From JASEHD01 sp964471945 (GTDB taxonomy: Bacteria; Bacteroidota; Ignavibacteria; UBA10030; SZUA-254), in the NCBI GenBank assembly GCA_964471945.1, contig CAYYIJ010000093.1, positions 1-8,103 on the forward strand: 8,103 nucleotides of DNA, read 5' to 3'. Under the pieces are notes generated by a model. That model was not told the origin of the DNA, made no database searches, and worked only from the letters and a program-made list of their open reading frames with translations. A program made the position numbers and the translations under genes. Numbering within the stretch: the stretch's first letter is position 1; every line of letters starts with the position of its first letter. Shown here in pieces: positions 1 through 6,411 of this stretch.

Positions 1-827
1 GCATATCCTTCGTGGATAACTTTATCTAATCCAGATTCAGATAAACCTAAATCCTTTAAAAAATCTTCACGCTCCTGATAAGGCATATCAGCAATCTCTG
101 CTTCCATCTCTGCATCAACAAGCACTGTTTTCGCATTCTTATTTCGGGCAATTTCTTTTACTGCTTTTACATAGTCGTCCTCATGTGTCAACCCCTCTTC
201 ACCAACATTGGCAACATACATAACCGGTTTAACAGTGAGGAGTTGGAGGATGTTAAAATGGTTTTTCTCTTCTTCAGGAACAGAGAACGAACGTGCAAAT
301 TTCCCACCTGCAAGATGGTTTTTCAATTTATTGTAAAATTCGACTTCCTGTTTAATCTTTTTCTCACCACTTTTTGCCTTCTTCTCAGCCTCAGAATGTT
401 TTTTTTCTACTGTCTCTAAATCTTTTAGTAGCAACTCTGTTTCAACAATCTCGATATCCCGTTTCGGATCGAGTCCACTCTCGATATGACTTACGTCATC
501 GTTTATAAAACACCTTACAACATGAACAATAGCATCTACCTCGCGGATATGTAAGAGAAACTGATTTCCCAACCCCTCTCCATTGCTGGCGTTCTTCAAA
601 AGACCCGCAATATCAACGAATCCGATAGTAGTTGGTACAACTTTTGGCGATTTGAAAATTTTGGCTAATGTGTCGAGCCTCTGATCTGGAACAACTACAA
701 CACCAGTTTGCGGCTCGATCGTAGTGAAAGGATAATTGGCGACCTTTGCCCCTGCGGCTGTGATGGCATTAAATAAAGTTGACTTTCCCACGTTGGGAAG
801 TCCAACAATTCCACAATTAAAACCCAT
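1..827 (-). CDS. ychF: Redox-responsive P-loop ATPase YchF/OLA1 (3' end outside window)
   Basis: YchF is a cytosolic, ribosome-associated P-loop ATPase of the Obg-related family, linked to translation and stress responses. The 275 visible codons begin MGFNCGIVGLPNVGKST, which contains the G1 P-loop (residues 9-17). The G3 motif DIAGL lies near residue 72, and the G4 position reads NVGE instead of NKxD, the change known to switch the family from GTP to ATP. The histidine matching catalytic His114 of E. coli YchF is present (CFINDDVSH). Residues about 125-190 are the charged coiled-coil insert. The usual protein is about 363 residues, so roughly 90 residues, including the TGS domain, lie beyond base 1. 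The ATG at 827 has a GAGGTG ribosome site 8 nt upstream. Residue 35 is Thr where E. coli has the redox-sensitive Cys35. Identification is by recognition of family motifs and is very secure. Confidence 0.97.
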   Translation of the reverse strand, partial: MGFNCGIVGLPNVGKSTLFNAITAAGAKVANYPFTTIEPQTGVVVVPDQRLDTLAKIFKSPKVVPTTIGFVDIAGLLKNASNGEGLGNQFLLHIREVDAIVHVVRCFINDDVSHIESGLDPKRDIEIVETELLLKDLETVEKKHSEAEKKAKSGEKKIKQEVEFYNKLKNHLAGGKFARSFSVPEEEKNHFNILQLLTVKPVMYVANVGEEGLTHEDDYVKAVKEIARNKNAKTVLVDAEMEAEIADMPYQEREDFLKDLGLSESGLDKVIHEGY

Positions 828-870
828 GATTATACACCTCTAATGGATGATTAAACTACTTAACCAAAGA

Positions 871-899
871 AATGTAAATAAATTTATTATGATTCCCAA
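871..899 (-). promoter_or_regulatory. Candidate sigma-70-like promoter for ychF
   Basis: In the 78-bp gap between the stop of the upstream gene and the ychF ATG, the minus strand reads TTGGGA (894-899), 17 bp of spacer, then TACATT (871-876). Spacing is ideal but the hexamers are only fair matches, so ychF could equally be read through from the signalling genes upstream. No hairpin terminator is visible in the gap. Confidence 0.3.
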
Positions 900-905
900 G
901 GAGAA

Positions 906-1604
906 TTATCTTGCAATCCTTACATTTATATTAGGTTTGAACGCCAATACTTTTTGCCCAGCAGGTGTATTACTATTTAGCTGCCGACGGATGGTACGAA
1001 GCTCCTTCATCTGAGTATCCAGCCGCTCTATATTGTTTATAAGCATTTTCAGGAAAATATCCTTTTTTTCTAAGGGAAGGTTTGAATTGTCGAGATGATA
1101 CATCGCAAGTCGAATAACACCGAGGGGGTCGTTGATATCATGCACTAAAGATGAGAGTGCTGAATTGAATTGTTTTAGTCTCCGCTGAAGAACATTATAC
1201 TCTGATGCTTTTCTCCTCAGCATTGCTTGTTCGATAGCACTCATAAATGACCAAGAAAAAAGGGGTGTATCGATGTCGGCAATATTCAGCATATCATCAA
1301 CGCCGATTGTTCGATACTTTCGTGCAACACGCGCTTCGCTTTGTTTTGTTAAGATAAAAATGGGAGTGACACTATTATGGGAGCGAAATATTTTTATTAA
1401 TCTAATAACGATCCTTGCCACAACTTGCTCCCCAAATAATATAACATCGAAATGATCAATATCATCGGCGAATGTTGATTCTGAATTTTTAATACTCGCT
1501 AACGAAACGATAAATTTATCAGTATCGACAGTCGATAATTTATTTTTCAATACTTCCGAATGTGAATTGATTTTGTCTACATAGAAAATCTTAAGTGGTT
1601 TCAT
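906..1604 (-). CDS. Degenerate receiver fused to a histidine-kinase DHp domain, no ATPase domain
   Basis: A 232-residue signalling protein of unknown target. Residues 1-115 have the rhythm of a CheY-like receiver (KIFYVD, FDVILF, TPIFILT, GVDDML) but lack its chemistry: the acidic pair is reduced to one Asp (D10) and the phospho-acceptor position in FDVILFGE is not Asp. Residues about 133-205 form a HisKA-type dimerisation helix with the H-box LVHDINDPLGV, placing the phospho-acceptor at His155. The protein ends about 77 residues later, with no N, G1, F or G2 boxes, so it cannot bind ATP as a kinase. The start is the ATG at 1604, which overlaps the TGA of the preceding response regulator as ATGA; no Shine-Dalgarno is visible, so translational coupling is likely. 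The frame stays open upstream to 1697, but those extra codons lie inside the regulator gene and look non-native. Inferred role: phosphotransfer, phosphatase or adaptor partner of the regulator. Confidence 0.8.
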   Translation of the reverse strand: MKPLKIFYVDKINSHSEVLKNKLSTVDTDKFIVSLASIKNSESTFADDIDHFDVILFGEQVVARIVIRLIKIFRSHNSVTPIFILTKQSEARVARKYRTIGVDDMLNIADIDTPLFSWSFMSAIEQAMLRRKASEYNVLQRRLKQFNSALSSLVHDINDPLGVIRLAMYHLDNSNLPLEKKDIFLKMLINNIERLDTQMKELRTIRRQLNSNTPAGQKVLAFKPNINVRIAR

Positions 1605-2251
1605 ATTGAAGGAGCGAGGCGTTTCCGAGCAACACCACCATTGAGCAGCACTCTTAGTTCTTGACGTATTTCGCTTGCACTTTTTCCTTTTTCCCAAATA
1701 TCGTCCGCCACACTTCCTGCAAGCTTTTCTCGCGCATATGCGTCGATGAAACCTGAGTTAACAATGATTTTAAATGAATAATCCTTTTTCCGATTCTTTA
1801 ATAGTTCAAGCACCTGAAAGCCATCAATTTTAGGCATCTTTAGATCTAAGATAACAACATGAGGCTTTTTCTCACCAATCAGTAATAAAGCTTCGTAACC
1901 ATCATCTGTTATGATAACATTAGCAGTGGGAAATTCGGTACAGATAATTTCTTTTAAGGCGAATGCGTAGTTAGCTTCATCATCGATAATCAGAAAAGAA
2001 GTTTGTCGTTCATCAACAAAATTAAAATTGACTTCCAATCCAGCTTTTACCATGAATTCCCTCAAATCACCAGGCCAGATGCGGTAATGCCCGCCGTATG
2101 TCGTGAAAGCTTTTAGTGCATCTTTATAAATCCAGTTCAATACTGTCTTTTTACTTACATGACAGATTTTTGCAACCAACCCGACATTCATAGGATTTTT
2201 ATGCACCATCGATTGCTTTAATCCATTCATACTTTGACGATATTCGACCAT
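1601..2251 (-). CDS. Response regulator: N-terminal excisionase/MerR-like HTH plus CheY receiver
   Basis: A 216-residue transcription regulator with reversed domain order (DNA-binding domain first). Residues about 22-68 form a winged helix-turn-helix of the MerR/excisionase type (VAKICHVSKKTVLNWIY, then a GGHYRI wing). Residues 85-203 are a complete receiver: acidic pair D90/D91, phospho-acceptor D136 in VVILDLKMP, switch Ser166 (VNSG) and conserved Lys188. It should therefore be phosphorylatable. It overlaps the next gene by 4 bp (ATGA), so the two are made together. The start is uncertain: the ATG at 2251 has only a weak, close GA-rich site, and in-frame ATGs at codons 8, 15 and 21 follow. 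The codon 21 start (MNVGLVAKIC) would match the short N-terminus usual in this family. No cognate kinase with an ATPase domain is in view. Confidence 0.92.
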   Translation of the reverse strand: MVEYRQSMNGLKQSMVHKNPMNVGLVAKICHVSKKTVLNWIYKDALKAFTTYGGHYRIWPGDLREFMVKAGLEVNFNFVDERQTSFLIIDDEANYAFALKEIICTEFPTANVIITDDGYEALLLIGEKKPHVVILDLKMPKIDGFQVLELLKNRKKDYSFKIIVNSGFIDAYAREKLAGSVADDIWEKGKSASEIRQELRVLLNGGVARKRLAPSI

Positions 2252-2286
2252 TCTCTTTTAATATTATTGACCAAACAATTTGATAA

Positions 2287-2292
2287 AATATA
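2287..2292 (-). promoter_or_regulatory. Candidate -10 element of the HTH-receiver operon
   Basis: The minus strand reads TATATT here, about 36 bp upstream of the annotated ATG at 2251. At 17 bp upstream there is no recognisable -35 hexamer (CTCCTT). A promoter of this form would depend on an activator, and a palindrome does occupy the right place. The assignment rests on the hexamer and spacing only. Confidence 0.4.
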
Positions 2293-2313
2293 GTATGAAT
2301 CAAATTAGTAAGG

Positions 2314-2329
2314 AGTGACATCAGTCACT
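2314..2329. promoter_or_regulatory. Perfect palindrome AGTGAC-ATCA-GTCACT, candidate operator
   Basis: Two 6-bp arms match perfectly around a 4-bp spacer, in the 123-bp gap between the S24 repressor gene and the HTH-receiver gene. If the TATATT at 2287-2292 is the -10, the palindrome centre falls at about -41, the usual place for a class II activator overlapping the -35 region. A dimeric regulator, possibly the HTH-receiver protein itself, is the natural candidate. The adjoining repressor's own promoter carries unrelated half-sites (TAAGACA). Confidence 0.5.
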
Positions 2330-2374
2330 GATTGAACAAGCAGGAGGAAAATGCAAATTGATATGGGAAAAATA

Positions 2375-3028
2375 TTATAAATTTTTAATAACTCTGACCA
2401 CTTTCCAGATAAACATTATATCACGTTTGCGGACGGTCACAGGTTCAAAATTTGAATTAAGTGGGATTAAATGAACATACTGTTCATCAATTTTCACTTT
2501 CTTTAAGACATCTTCGTCATTCACTCGAATAACACAAATATCACCATTACGAACTTCCTGGTGTGGACTGATCACAACGATATCACCATCTTCAATTTTA
2601 GGCGACATGCTCTTTCCTTTTACGATAAGTGCGAATGCACTCGAATCTTTAATATTATCGACTGTTATAAATCGCTCGACGTGATCAGGGTGGAACATTG
2701 CGGCAGTTTTTCCAGCGGGAACAGAGGATAATAACGGGATCTCGAATAATTTTATTCTATGCGAAGATATTTCTTGATTGAAGGGAATTATTTTTCCATG
2801 GGGTGGTGGAACGGGATACATCTCTCCTTCTCCTGTCAGCAGCCATTCTGGCTTGACACATGTATATTTCGCTAATCGTAAAAGGTAATTGCTATCAGGG
2901 ACTTGCAACCCCTTCTCCCAGCGTTGGAGTGTTCTTGCAGCAACCCCAATTTTTACTGATAATCTGATTTGATCATACTGCTTATTTTCTCTTGCTGTTC
3001 TTATTCTATCTCCAATTGATGTTTTCAT
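2375..3028 (-). CDS. XRE-family repressor with S24 (LexA/CI-like) autocleavage domain
   Basis: A 217-residue self-cleaving transcription repressor of the CI/LexA type. Residues 5-65 are an XRE helix-turn-helix (IRLSVKIGVAARTLQRWEKG, then the typical PEWLLTGEG end). Residues 95-217 are the S24 peptidase fold: a cleavage site Ala105-Gly106 in SVPAGK, nucleophile Ser140 in GKSMSP and general base Lys176 in DVLKKV. The spacings (34 residues from Gly106 to Ser140, 36 from Ser to Lys) agree closely with E. coli LexA. The ATG at 3028 has a GAGAA ribosome site about 7 nt upstream. Overlapping palindromes in the promoter suggest autorepression. Its DNA-binding domain is XRE-type rather than the LexA winged helix, so it is a phage-repressor-like or stress regulator and not canonical LexA. 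No phage genes flank it. Regulated genes are not evident beyond itself. Confidence 0.93.
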   Translation of the reverse strand: MKTSIGDRIRTARENKQYDQIRLSVKIGVAARTLQRWEKGLQVPDSNYLLRLAKYTCVKPEWLLTGEGEMYPVPPPHGKIIPFNQEISSHRIKLFEIPLLSSVPAGKTAAMFHPDHVERFITVDNIKDSSAFALIVKGKSMSPKIEDGDIVVISPHQEVRNGDICVIRVNDEDVLKKVKIDEQYVHLIPLNSNFEPVTVRKRDIMFIWKVVRVIKNL

Positions 3029-3061
3029 GAATGCATTCTCTATAATTATGCCATTAATGTC

Positions 3062-3115
3062 GATATTAATATTTAGTAAGACAATTATGTCTTATCAAAG
3101 ATAAGATATTAATAT
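3062..3115. promoter_or_regulatory. Operator cluster upstream of the S24 repressor gene
   Basis: Four symmetric elements are packed into 54 bp. A perfect palindrome TAAGACA-ATTA-TGTCTTA lies at 3077-3094. It shares its right arm with a second perfect palindrome, TCTTATC-AAA-GATAAGA, at 3090-3106. This core is flanked by two identical copies of GATATTAATAT at 3062-3072 and 3105-3115, whose palindromic centres are 43 bp apart, about four helical turns. The half-sites TAAGACA and TAAGATA suggest one dimeric protein with two overlapping sites. Placement over the promoter of the repressor gene points to autoregulation. Confidence 0.7.
3070..3098 (-). promoter_or_regulatory. Promoter of the S24 repressor gene
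   Basis: The minus strand has TTGATA (3093-3098), a 17-bp spacer, and TAAATA (3070-3075), giving a start of transcription near 3063 and a leader of about 35 nt. One palindrome fills the spacer almost exactly and the second covers the -35, so occupied operators would exclude RNA polymerase. A further 10-bp palindrome GAATGCATTC (3029-3038) lies between the ribosome site and the ATG. Confidence 0.6.
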
Positions 3116-3138
3116 GAAGAAGTCAAGAATAAAAACAA

Positions 3139-4881
3139 CTATTTTAGAGATGTAATTAAAAAACTAGTATCAGGCAACGCTGGGAAAATTCTCAGATAAA
3201 AATCACCTGTTTCTGCCTGTTCAGCCATCAATCCAAAATCTTGATCCTCCATTTGGTAATTGGAAACAAGTCGAGTGATCTCCTTAACAAGTATGTTTGT
3301 CATCTGAACGCCTAAAAATCTTTGCTTCCCCGCAAGATATGAACTGTTAATAATCGGTATAAGAAATCTTGGAAGGTTTTTTATCTCATCTGAATCGAAT
3401 TGATTTTCGATTAGATCAAATGCTGGCAGTTTCGGTGTGAACCAGGCAGGTACCAACCCGTCCCATCTAAACGATGAAATGTCAGAGGCAATTCCAGTCT
3501 CAAATGTTTGGTGAAGAACTGGTTGCAGCGGAATTCTATGTGTCTGTAATGGTTCCCACCTTCTTTCTTCTTCATCTTCAGTTGAAACAGAATCTGGTAT
3601 TTTTTGATCTTTAAATAAAACTGCTGAGGTTATGCGTTTGGGGGAATCCAGAATCTTTGAGACTACTGTCGATCCTCCATTATGTTTAAGCTTTTGAAAG
3701 AAATCCTTATTAGTACTATCCAGAACTTTAATAACGGTCATGGATTTTTTTGAGCCAAATAAAGTTGACCAATTTCCTGTACGAGTATCGATTGTATCGT
3801 TTTTTTGGCTGGTAGAATTATACAAGACAATCTTATATGAATCTACATTTTGAGATGGGAAATATAGTCGACCTCCAGAATCAATTCGCACAACGCGAGG
3901 TGATACTAATCCGAAACTGCGGTTCACTTGCTGAGATATTTTTTTACCGGTTAATTCAAGCCCCTTGTCAAAAGCAGAAACAAGTTTTGAATATTCCCGT
4001 GCTCGCCACCGGACTTTTTTAGATAATTCAATATATAACCAATGACCAAACCCAACACTATCATTCGAGAAAATTCCCTGCACGTTCCATCCACCGGCTA
4101 ATCGTGCATAACCTGAGTCGTACATTGCGAGACCACAAGAATAACCTGCTGCACGCAAGGTATCGCGCAACGTAAGACTTAGCTGAGAAATACCCCATTG
4201 CTCATCAGATGTTCTCCCATTGCTTATAATGATATCGGTATTACTAATTGGAAATGGAAATTTATTTTCATCGAAGCTATGAAGAGAAAGAGAAACATAA
4301 GTAAGACTCGAAAGTGATTCGTGCAATTGATGGAAGATACTACGCTTTACTTTCCCGACATCAGCAAGAGATTTCCCAGGAACTGTCCATTTACTCGTAC
4401 CAGCAATTAACAGCCATTGACCTTTGAGTTCACGAAATAACTGAGCCCCTACATCGAGAACGTGTGGGTCATCAATGGGATGGTTAATGTGAATTAAAAG
4501 CCGTTTTTTACTGTTCCGATTAAATATATAAGTTCCCCATCCATATCGAATCGGATATTTTTCTCTTACGATATCATATATGTTTTCTGTAACAGCATCT
4601 TTCAAATGGATTAACTCATAATTATATTTTGAAAGAATAGTTTTGCAGCTATCGAATGATCGAATGCGGAAATAATGAAGCACCTTACGCCATTCAGAAA
4701 AATCATTTTCATCGGGTATCACATAGATATCAGATTTTGGAAGAGATACTTTATATTCTGTCTCTGCAATGAAATCTCGAAAATTATCCGACTGCATAGT
4801 TTGGCTATATACTTTGCCGGGTAAATGACAGTTTAATAAAAACAAAAGTGCATAAAATACAATATTTATTCTGCAGTACAA
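3139..4881 (-). CDS. Secreted protein with an N-formylglutamate-amidohydrolase-like region, function unknown
   Basis: A 580-residue protein with a signal peptide at residues 1-26 (hydrophobic FYALLFLLNC, probable cleavage after VYS), so periplasmic, surface-attached or secreted. Residues about 108-292 carry a motif series that resembles zinc-dependent N-formylglutamate amidohydrolases and poly-gamma-glutamate hydrolases: IHINHPIDDPH (131-140), IAGTSKW, ADVGKVKRSIFHQLH, a Leu-His-Ser-Phe near 200, IIISNG, LAGGWNVQG and GHWLYIELSKKVR. I infer this fold from memory of those motifs; whether all metal ligands survive cannot be judged here, and the substrate is unknown. Residues 330-580 match nothing I recognise. 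The start codon is TTG with AAGGA 6 nt upstream; the next in-frame Met (29) would lose the signal peptide. No terminator is visible after it, and 110 bp separate it from the repressor gene downstream. Confidence 0.78.
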   Translation of the reverse strand: MYCRINIVFYALLFLLNCHLPGKVYSQTMQSDNFRDFIAETEYKVSLPKSDIYVIPDENDFSEWRKVLHYFRIRSFDSCKTILSKYNYELIHLKDAVTENIYDIVREKYPIRYGWGTYIFNRNSKKRLLIHINHPIDDPHVLDVGAQLFRELKGQWLLIAGTSKWTVPGKSLADVGKVKRSIFHQLHESLSSLTYVSLSLHSFDENKFPFPISNTDIIISNGRTSDEQWGISQLSLTLRDTLRAAGYSCGLAMYDSGYARLAGGWNVQGIFSNDSVGFGHWLYIELSKKVRWRAREYSKLVSAFDKGLELTGKKISQQVNRSFGLVSPRVVRIDSGGRLYFPSQNVDSYKIVLYNSTSQKNDTIDTRTGNWSTLFGSKKSMTVIKVLDSTNKDFFQKLKHNGGSTVVSKILDSPKRITSAVLFKDQKIPDSVSTEDEEERRWEPLQTHRIPLQPVLHQTFETGIASDISSFRWDGLVPAWFTPKLPAFDLIENQFDSDEIKNLPRFLIPIINSSYLAGKQRFLGVQMTNILVKEITRLVSNYQMEDQDFGLMAEQAETGDFYLRIFPALPDTSFLITSLK

Positions 4882-4887
4882 ATGTTA

Positions 4888-4892
4888 TCCTT
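4888..4892 (-). promoter_or_regulatory. Ribosome binding site AAGGA that fixes the TTG start at 4881
   Basis: AAGGA on the minus strand lies 6 nt before the TTG at 4879-4881. No ATG or GTG with an equal site exists nearby in this frame, and the signal peptide begins directly after it, so TTG is the likely true initiator. Confidence 0.65.
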
Positions 4893-4951
4893 AAGATTTA
4901 GACTTGGTGAAGTCGTATGGAGGAGTTTGTTGTATTAGTTTCTTCTTATTC

Positions 4952-4981
4952 AAAATACAAAGAATATTGGGTGAAAGTCAA
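4952..4981 (-). promoter_or_regulatory. Candidate promoter of the secreted 580-residue protein
   Basis: TTGACT (4976-4981) is followed after 18 bp by TATTTT (4952-4957) on the minus strand, about 70 bp before the TTG start. The -35 strand segment TTGACTTTCA is identical over 10 bp to that of the plus-strand promoter at 8018. The opposite-facing promoter for the plus-strand gene at 5158 should also lie in 4882-5157, but I see no convincing hexamer pair for it, only A/T-rich candidates such as TTGAAA at 5062. Confidence 0.45.
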
Positions 4982-5146
4982 GCATTTAAATCACAGCATC
5001 TATATTTATTTTAATCGTCCCTTTTCTAAAACAACAATGGTGGAAAATTAAGACAAAAACATTGAAAATACAGTAAAAAATGTAAAAATTTAGGAGCTTA
5101 AAATGGCATACTCATTGTGGTTACTTTCCTATAGCAAAACAATTGA

Positions 5147-5151
5147 AAGGA
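5147..5151 (+). promoter_or_regulatory. Ribosome binding site AAGGA that fixes the GTG start at 5158
   Basis: AAGGA with 6-nt spacing precedes GTG 5158-5160, and the codons that follow encode a good signal peptide. A second equally good pair, AGGAG (5092-5096) with ATG at 5103, lies 55 nt upstream in another reading frame and is discussed in the findings. Confidence 0.7.
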
Positions 5152-5157
5152 TAAGTC

Positions 5158-6345
5158 GTGAAACAAATTTTTATATTAGTAACATTAATCTTTATCTTGT
5201 TCACTTCAGGCGGAGGTACGGCAGAATCAAAACCGATATATCAAGGAGCACTACCCGCCACTGCGGGCGAAATTTTTTATTCATCCCTCTCGCGGCATGG
5301 CGAATGGTTTGATTCGCATTGGGGACTTGCGTGGCGTCCCATCCGAGTAGCACACGGATGGCGTCCTTATCTCTACGGACGGTGGGCGTGGACCGACTAT
5401 GGATGGTATTGGATTTCATTCGAACCATTTGGTTGGGCAACTTTTCATTACGGTCGCTGGCATTATGATGATTATTATGGGTGGATATGGATACCGGATA
5501 ATGTCTGGGGACCTGCATGGGTTGAATGGCGATATGATGACGACTATATCGGTTGGGCACCACTATCTCCGTATGCATCTTTTCACGTAAGCATCGGTAT
5601 CACATTTATCAACCACTGGGTAACTCCGATTCATTACTGGAATTTTATACCTTGTAGAAATTTTACAGCTTCTCGTGTGGTTGATTATGTTCAACCGATT
5701 GAAAGAGCGAGACGAATCCACGGCAGCACACGCTCTGGGGCATTAATCCGTAATGAAGATAATCGTATCATTAATCGCGGTATCGATAGAGAATTCATTG
5801 AACGAAAAGGAAATACACGTATTAACAGAGTCGATATTGTTGAAAAAGACCGAGGTCAGGGCGAGCGATTTTTAAGAGATGGTGGTCGTGAACGCATCGA
5901 AGTATATCGTCCTCGTTTTGAAGCTAAGTCACGTGGAGATCGCGATAAAGTAAATGAACACCCACAAAACGATCGTGGAGCAGCGCGTGAGACAATGAAA
6001 GAAAGAAGTCCGACACAGCGAGACGCTGCATCTCCCAAACGCGAACGAAATATTGATCGAGGCAGAGAGACAATACAAAAACAAGCCCCTCGCGAACGAC
6101 GTAATGAACCATCCCAGTCGTGGCAACGTAACCCCCAGCGGGAAGACCGAAGAAAGAACATTGAAAAAAGAGATGAAAACAGACAGCGGCAACAAGGACA
6201 ACAACTTGAATACCAAGAGAGGAAGCAAGATAACCAAAGAAGAAGTGAACCAAGAATACGCGAAGATCGTGATAAACGGCAAACCCAAAACCGAGAGCAT
6301 CGCAATGAATCTCGTGGTGGACATGAGAGACAAAGAAAACCTTAA
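5158..6345 (+). CDS. Secreted DUF6600-like Trp/Tyr/Gly-rich protein with long charged tail
   Basis: A 395-residue exported protein of unknown function. Residues 1-22 are a signal peptide (IFILVTLIFILF); no lipobox Cys is present, so it is probably not a lipoprotein. Residues about 38-140 form the recognisable YxWGxW/DUF6600 type of module: FYSSLSRHGEWF, then repeated aromatic-Gly blocks such as YGRWAWTDYGWYW, FGWATFHYGRW, YGWIWIP and WGPAWVEWR, ending IGWAPLSP. The family is common in Gram-negative envelopes but has no assigned activity. Residues about 185-395 are low-complexity and dominated by Arg, Glu, Asp, Gln and Asn with almost no hydrophobic residues, so probably disordered and polyelectrolytic. 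The start is GTG at 5158 with AAGGA 6 nt upstream. The gene stands alone, divergent from the 580-residue protein gene and ending in its own terminator. A structural or nucleic-acid/polyanion-binding envelope role is only a guess. Confidence 0.88.
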   Translation: MKQIFILVTLIFILFTSGGGTAESKPIYQGALPATAGEIFYSSLSRHGEWFDSHWGLAWRPIRVAHGWRPYLYGRWAWTDYGWYWISFEPFGWATFHYGRWHYDDYYGWIWIPDNVWGPAWVEWRYDDDYIGWAPLSPYASFHVSIGITFINHWVTPIHYWNFIPCRNFTASRVVDYVQPIERARRIHGSTRSGALIRNEDNRIINRGIDREFIERKGNTRINRVDIVEKDRGQGERFLRDGGRERIEVYRPRFEAKSRGDRDKVNEHPQNDRGAARETMKERSPTQRDAASPKRERNIDRGRETIQKQAPRERRNEPSQSWQRNPQREDRRKNIEKRDENRQRQQGQQLEYQERKQDNQRRSEPRIREDRDKRQTQNREHRNESRGGHERQRKP

Positions 6346-6363
6346 TACCTGCAAGTAACTCTT

Positions 6364-6410
6364 AAAGGCGACCAATCTTATTTATACAGCGAATGGTCGC
6401 CTTTTTTAAT
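6364..6410 (+). terminator. Rho-independent terminator after the DUF6600-like gene
   Basis: The 11-bp perfect stem AAAGGCGACCA / TGGTCGCCTTT (6364-6374 and 6394-6404) encloses a 19-nt loop and runs into TTTTTTAATTTT. It begins 19 bp after the stop at 6345. The other strand has only a short T tract, so it may also stop the converging pseudogene transcript, but less well. Confidence 0.9.
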
Positions 6411-6411
6411 T

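Noticed and set aside
183..419. Open frame of 78 codons on the plus strand
   Set aside because: Lies wholly antisense to the strongly conserved ychF coding sequence and its product is a meaningless Phe/Leu-rich string.
1605..1697. N-terminal extension of the DHp-domain gene (31 extra codons)
   Set aside because: It lies inside the 3' end of the HTH-receiver gene, the extra residues are basic and Cys/Trp-rich without family resemblance, and the ATGA start/stop overlap at 1601-1604 gives a natural start.
2375..3028. Reading the S24 repressor gene as a sign of a prophage
   Set aside because: No integrase, excisionase, replication or structural phage gene is in the window, and its neighbours are housekeeping or signalling genes.
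5049..5055. TAAGACA half-site matching the S24 repressor operator, in the divergent intergenic region
   Set aside because: There is no matching second half-site at the expected distance, and a single 7-mer is likely by chance in AT-rich DNA.
5856..6375. Several long minus-strand frames with hydrophobic products opposite the charged tail
   Set aside because: Antisense of Arg/Glu/Gln-rich codons naturally gives Leu/Ser/Phe-rich frames; one of them crosses the terminator, and none has a ribosome site or family match.
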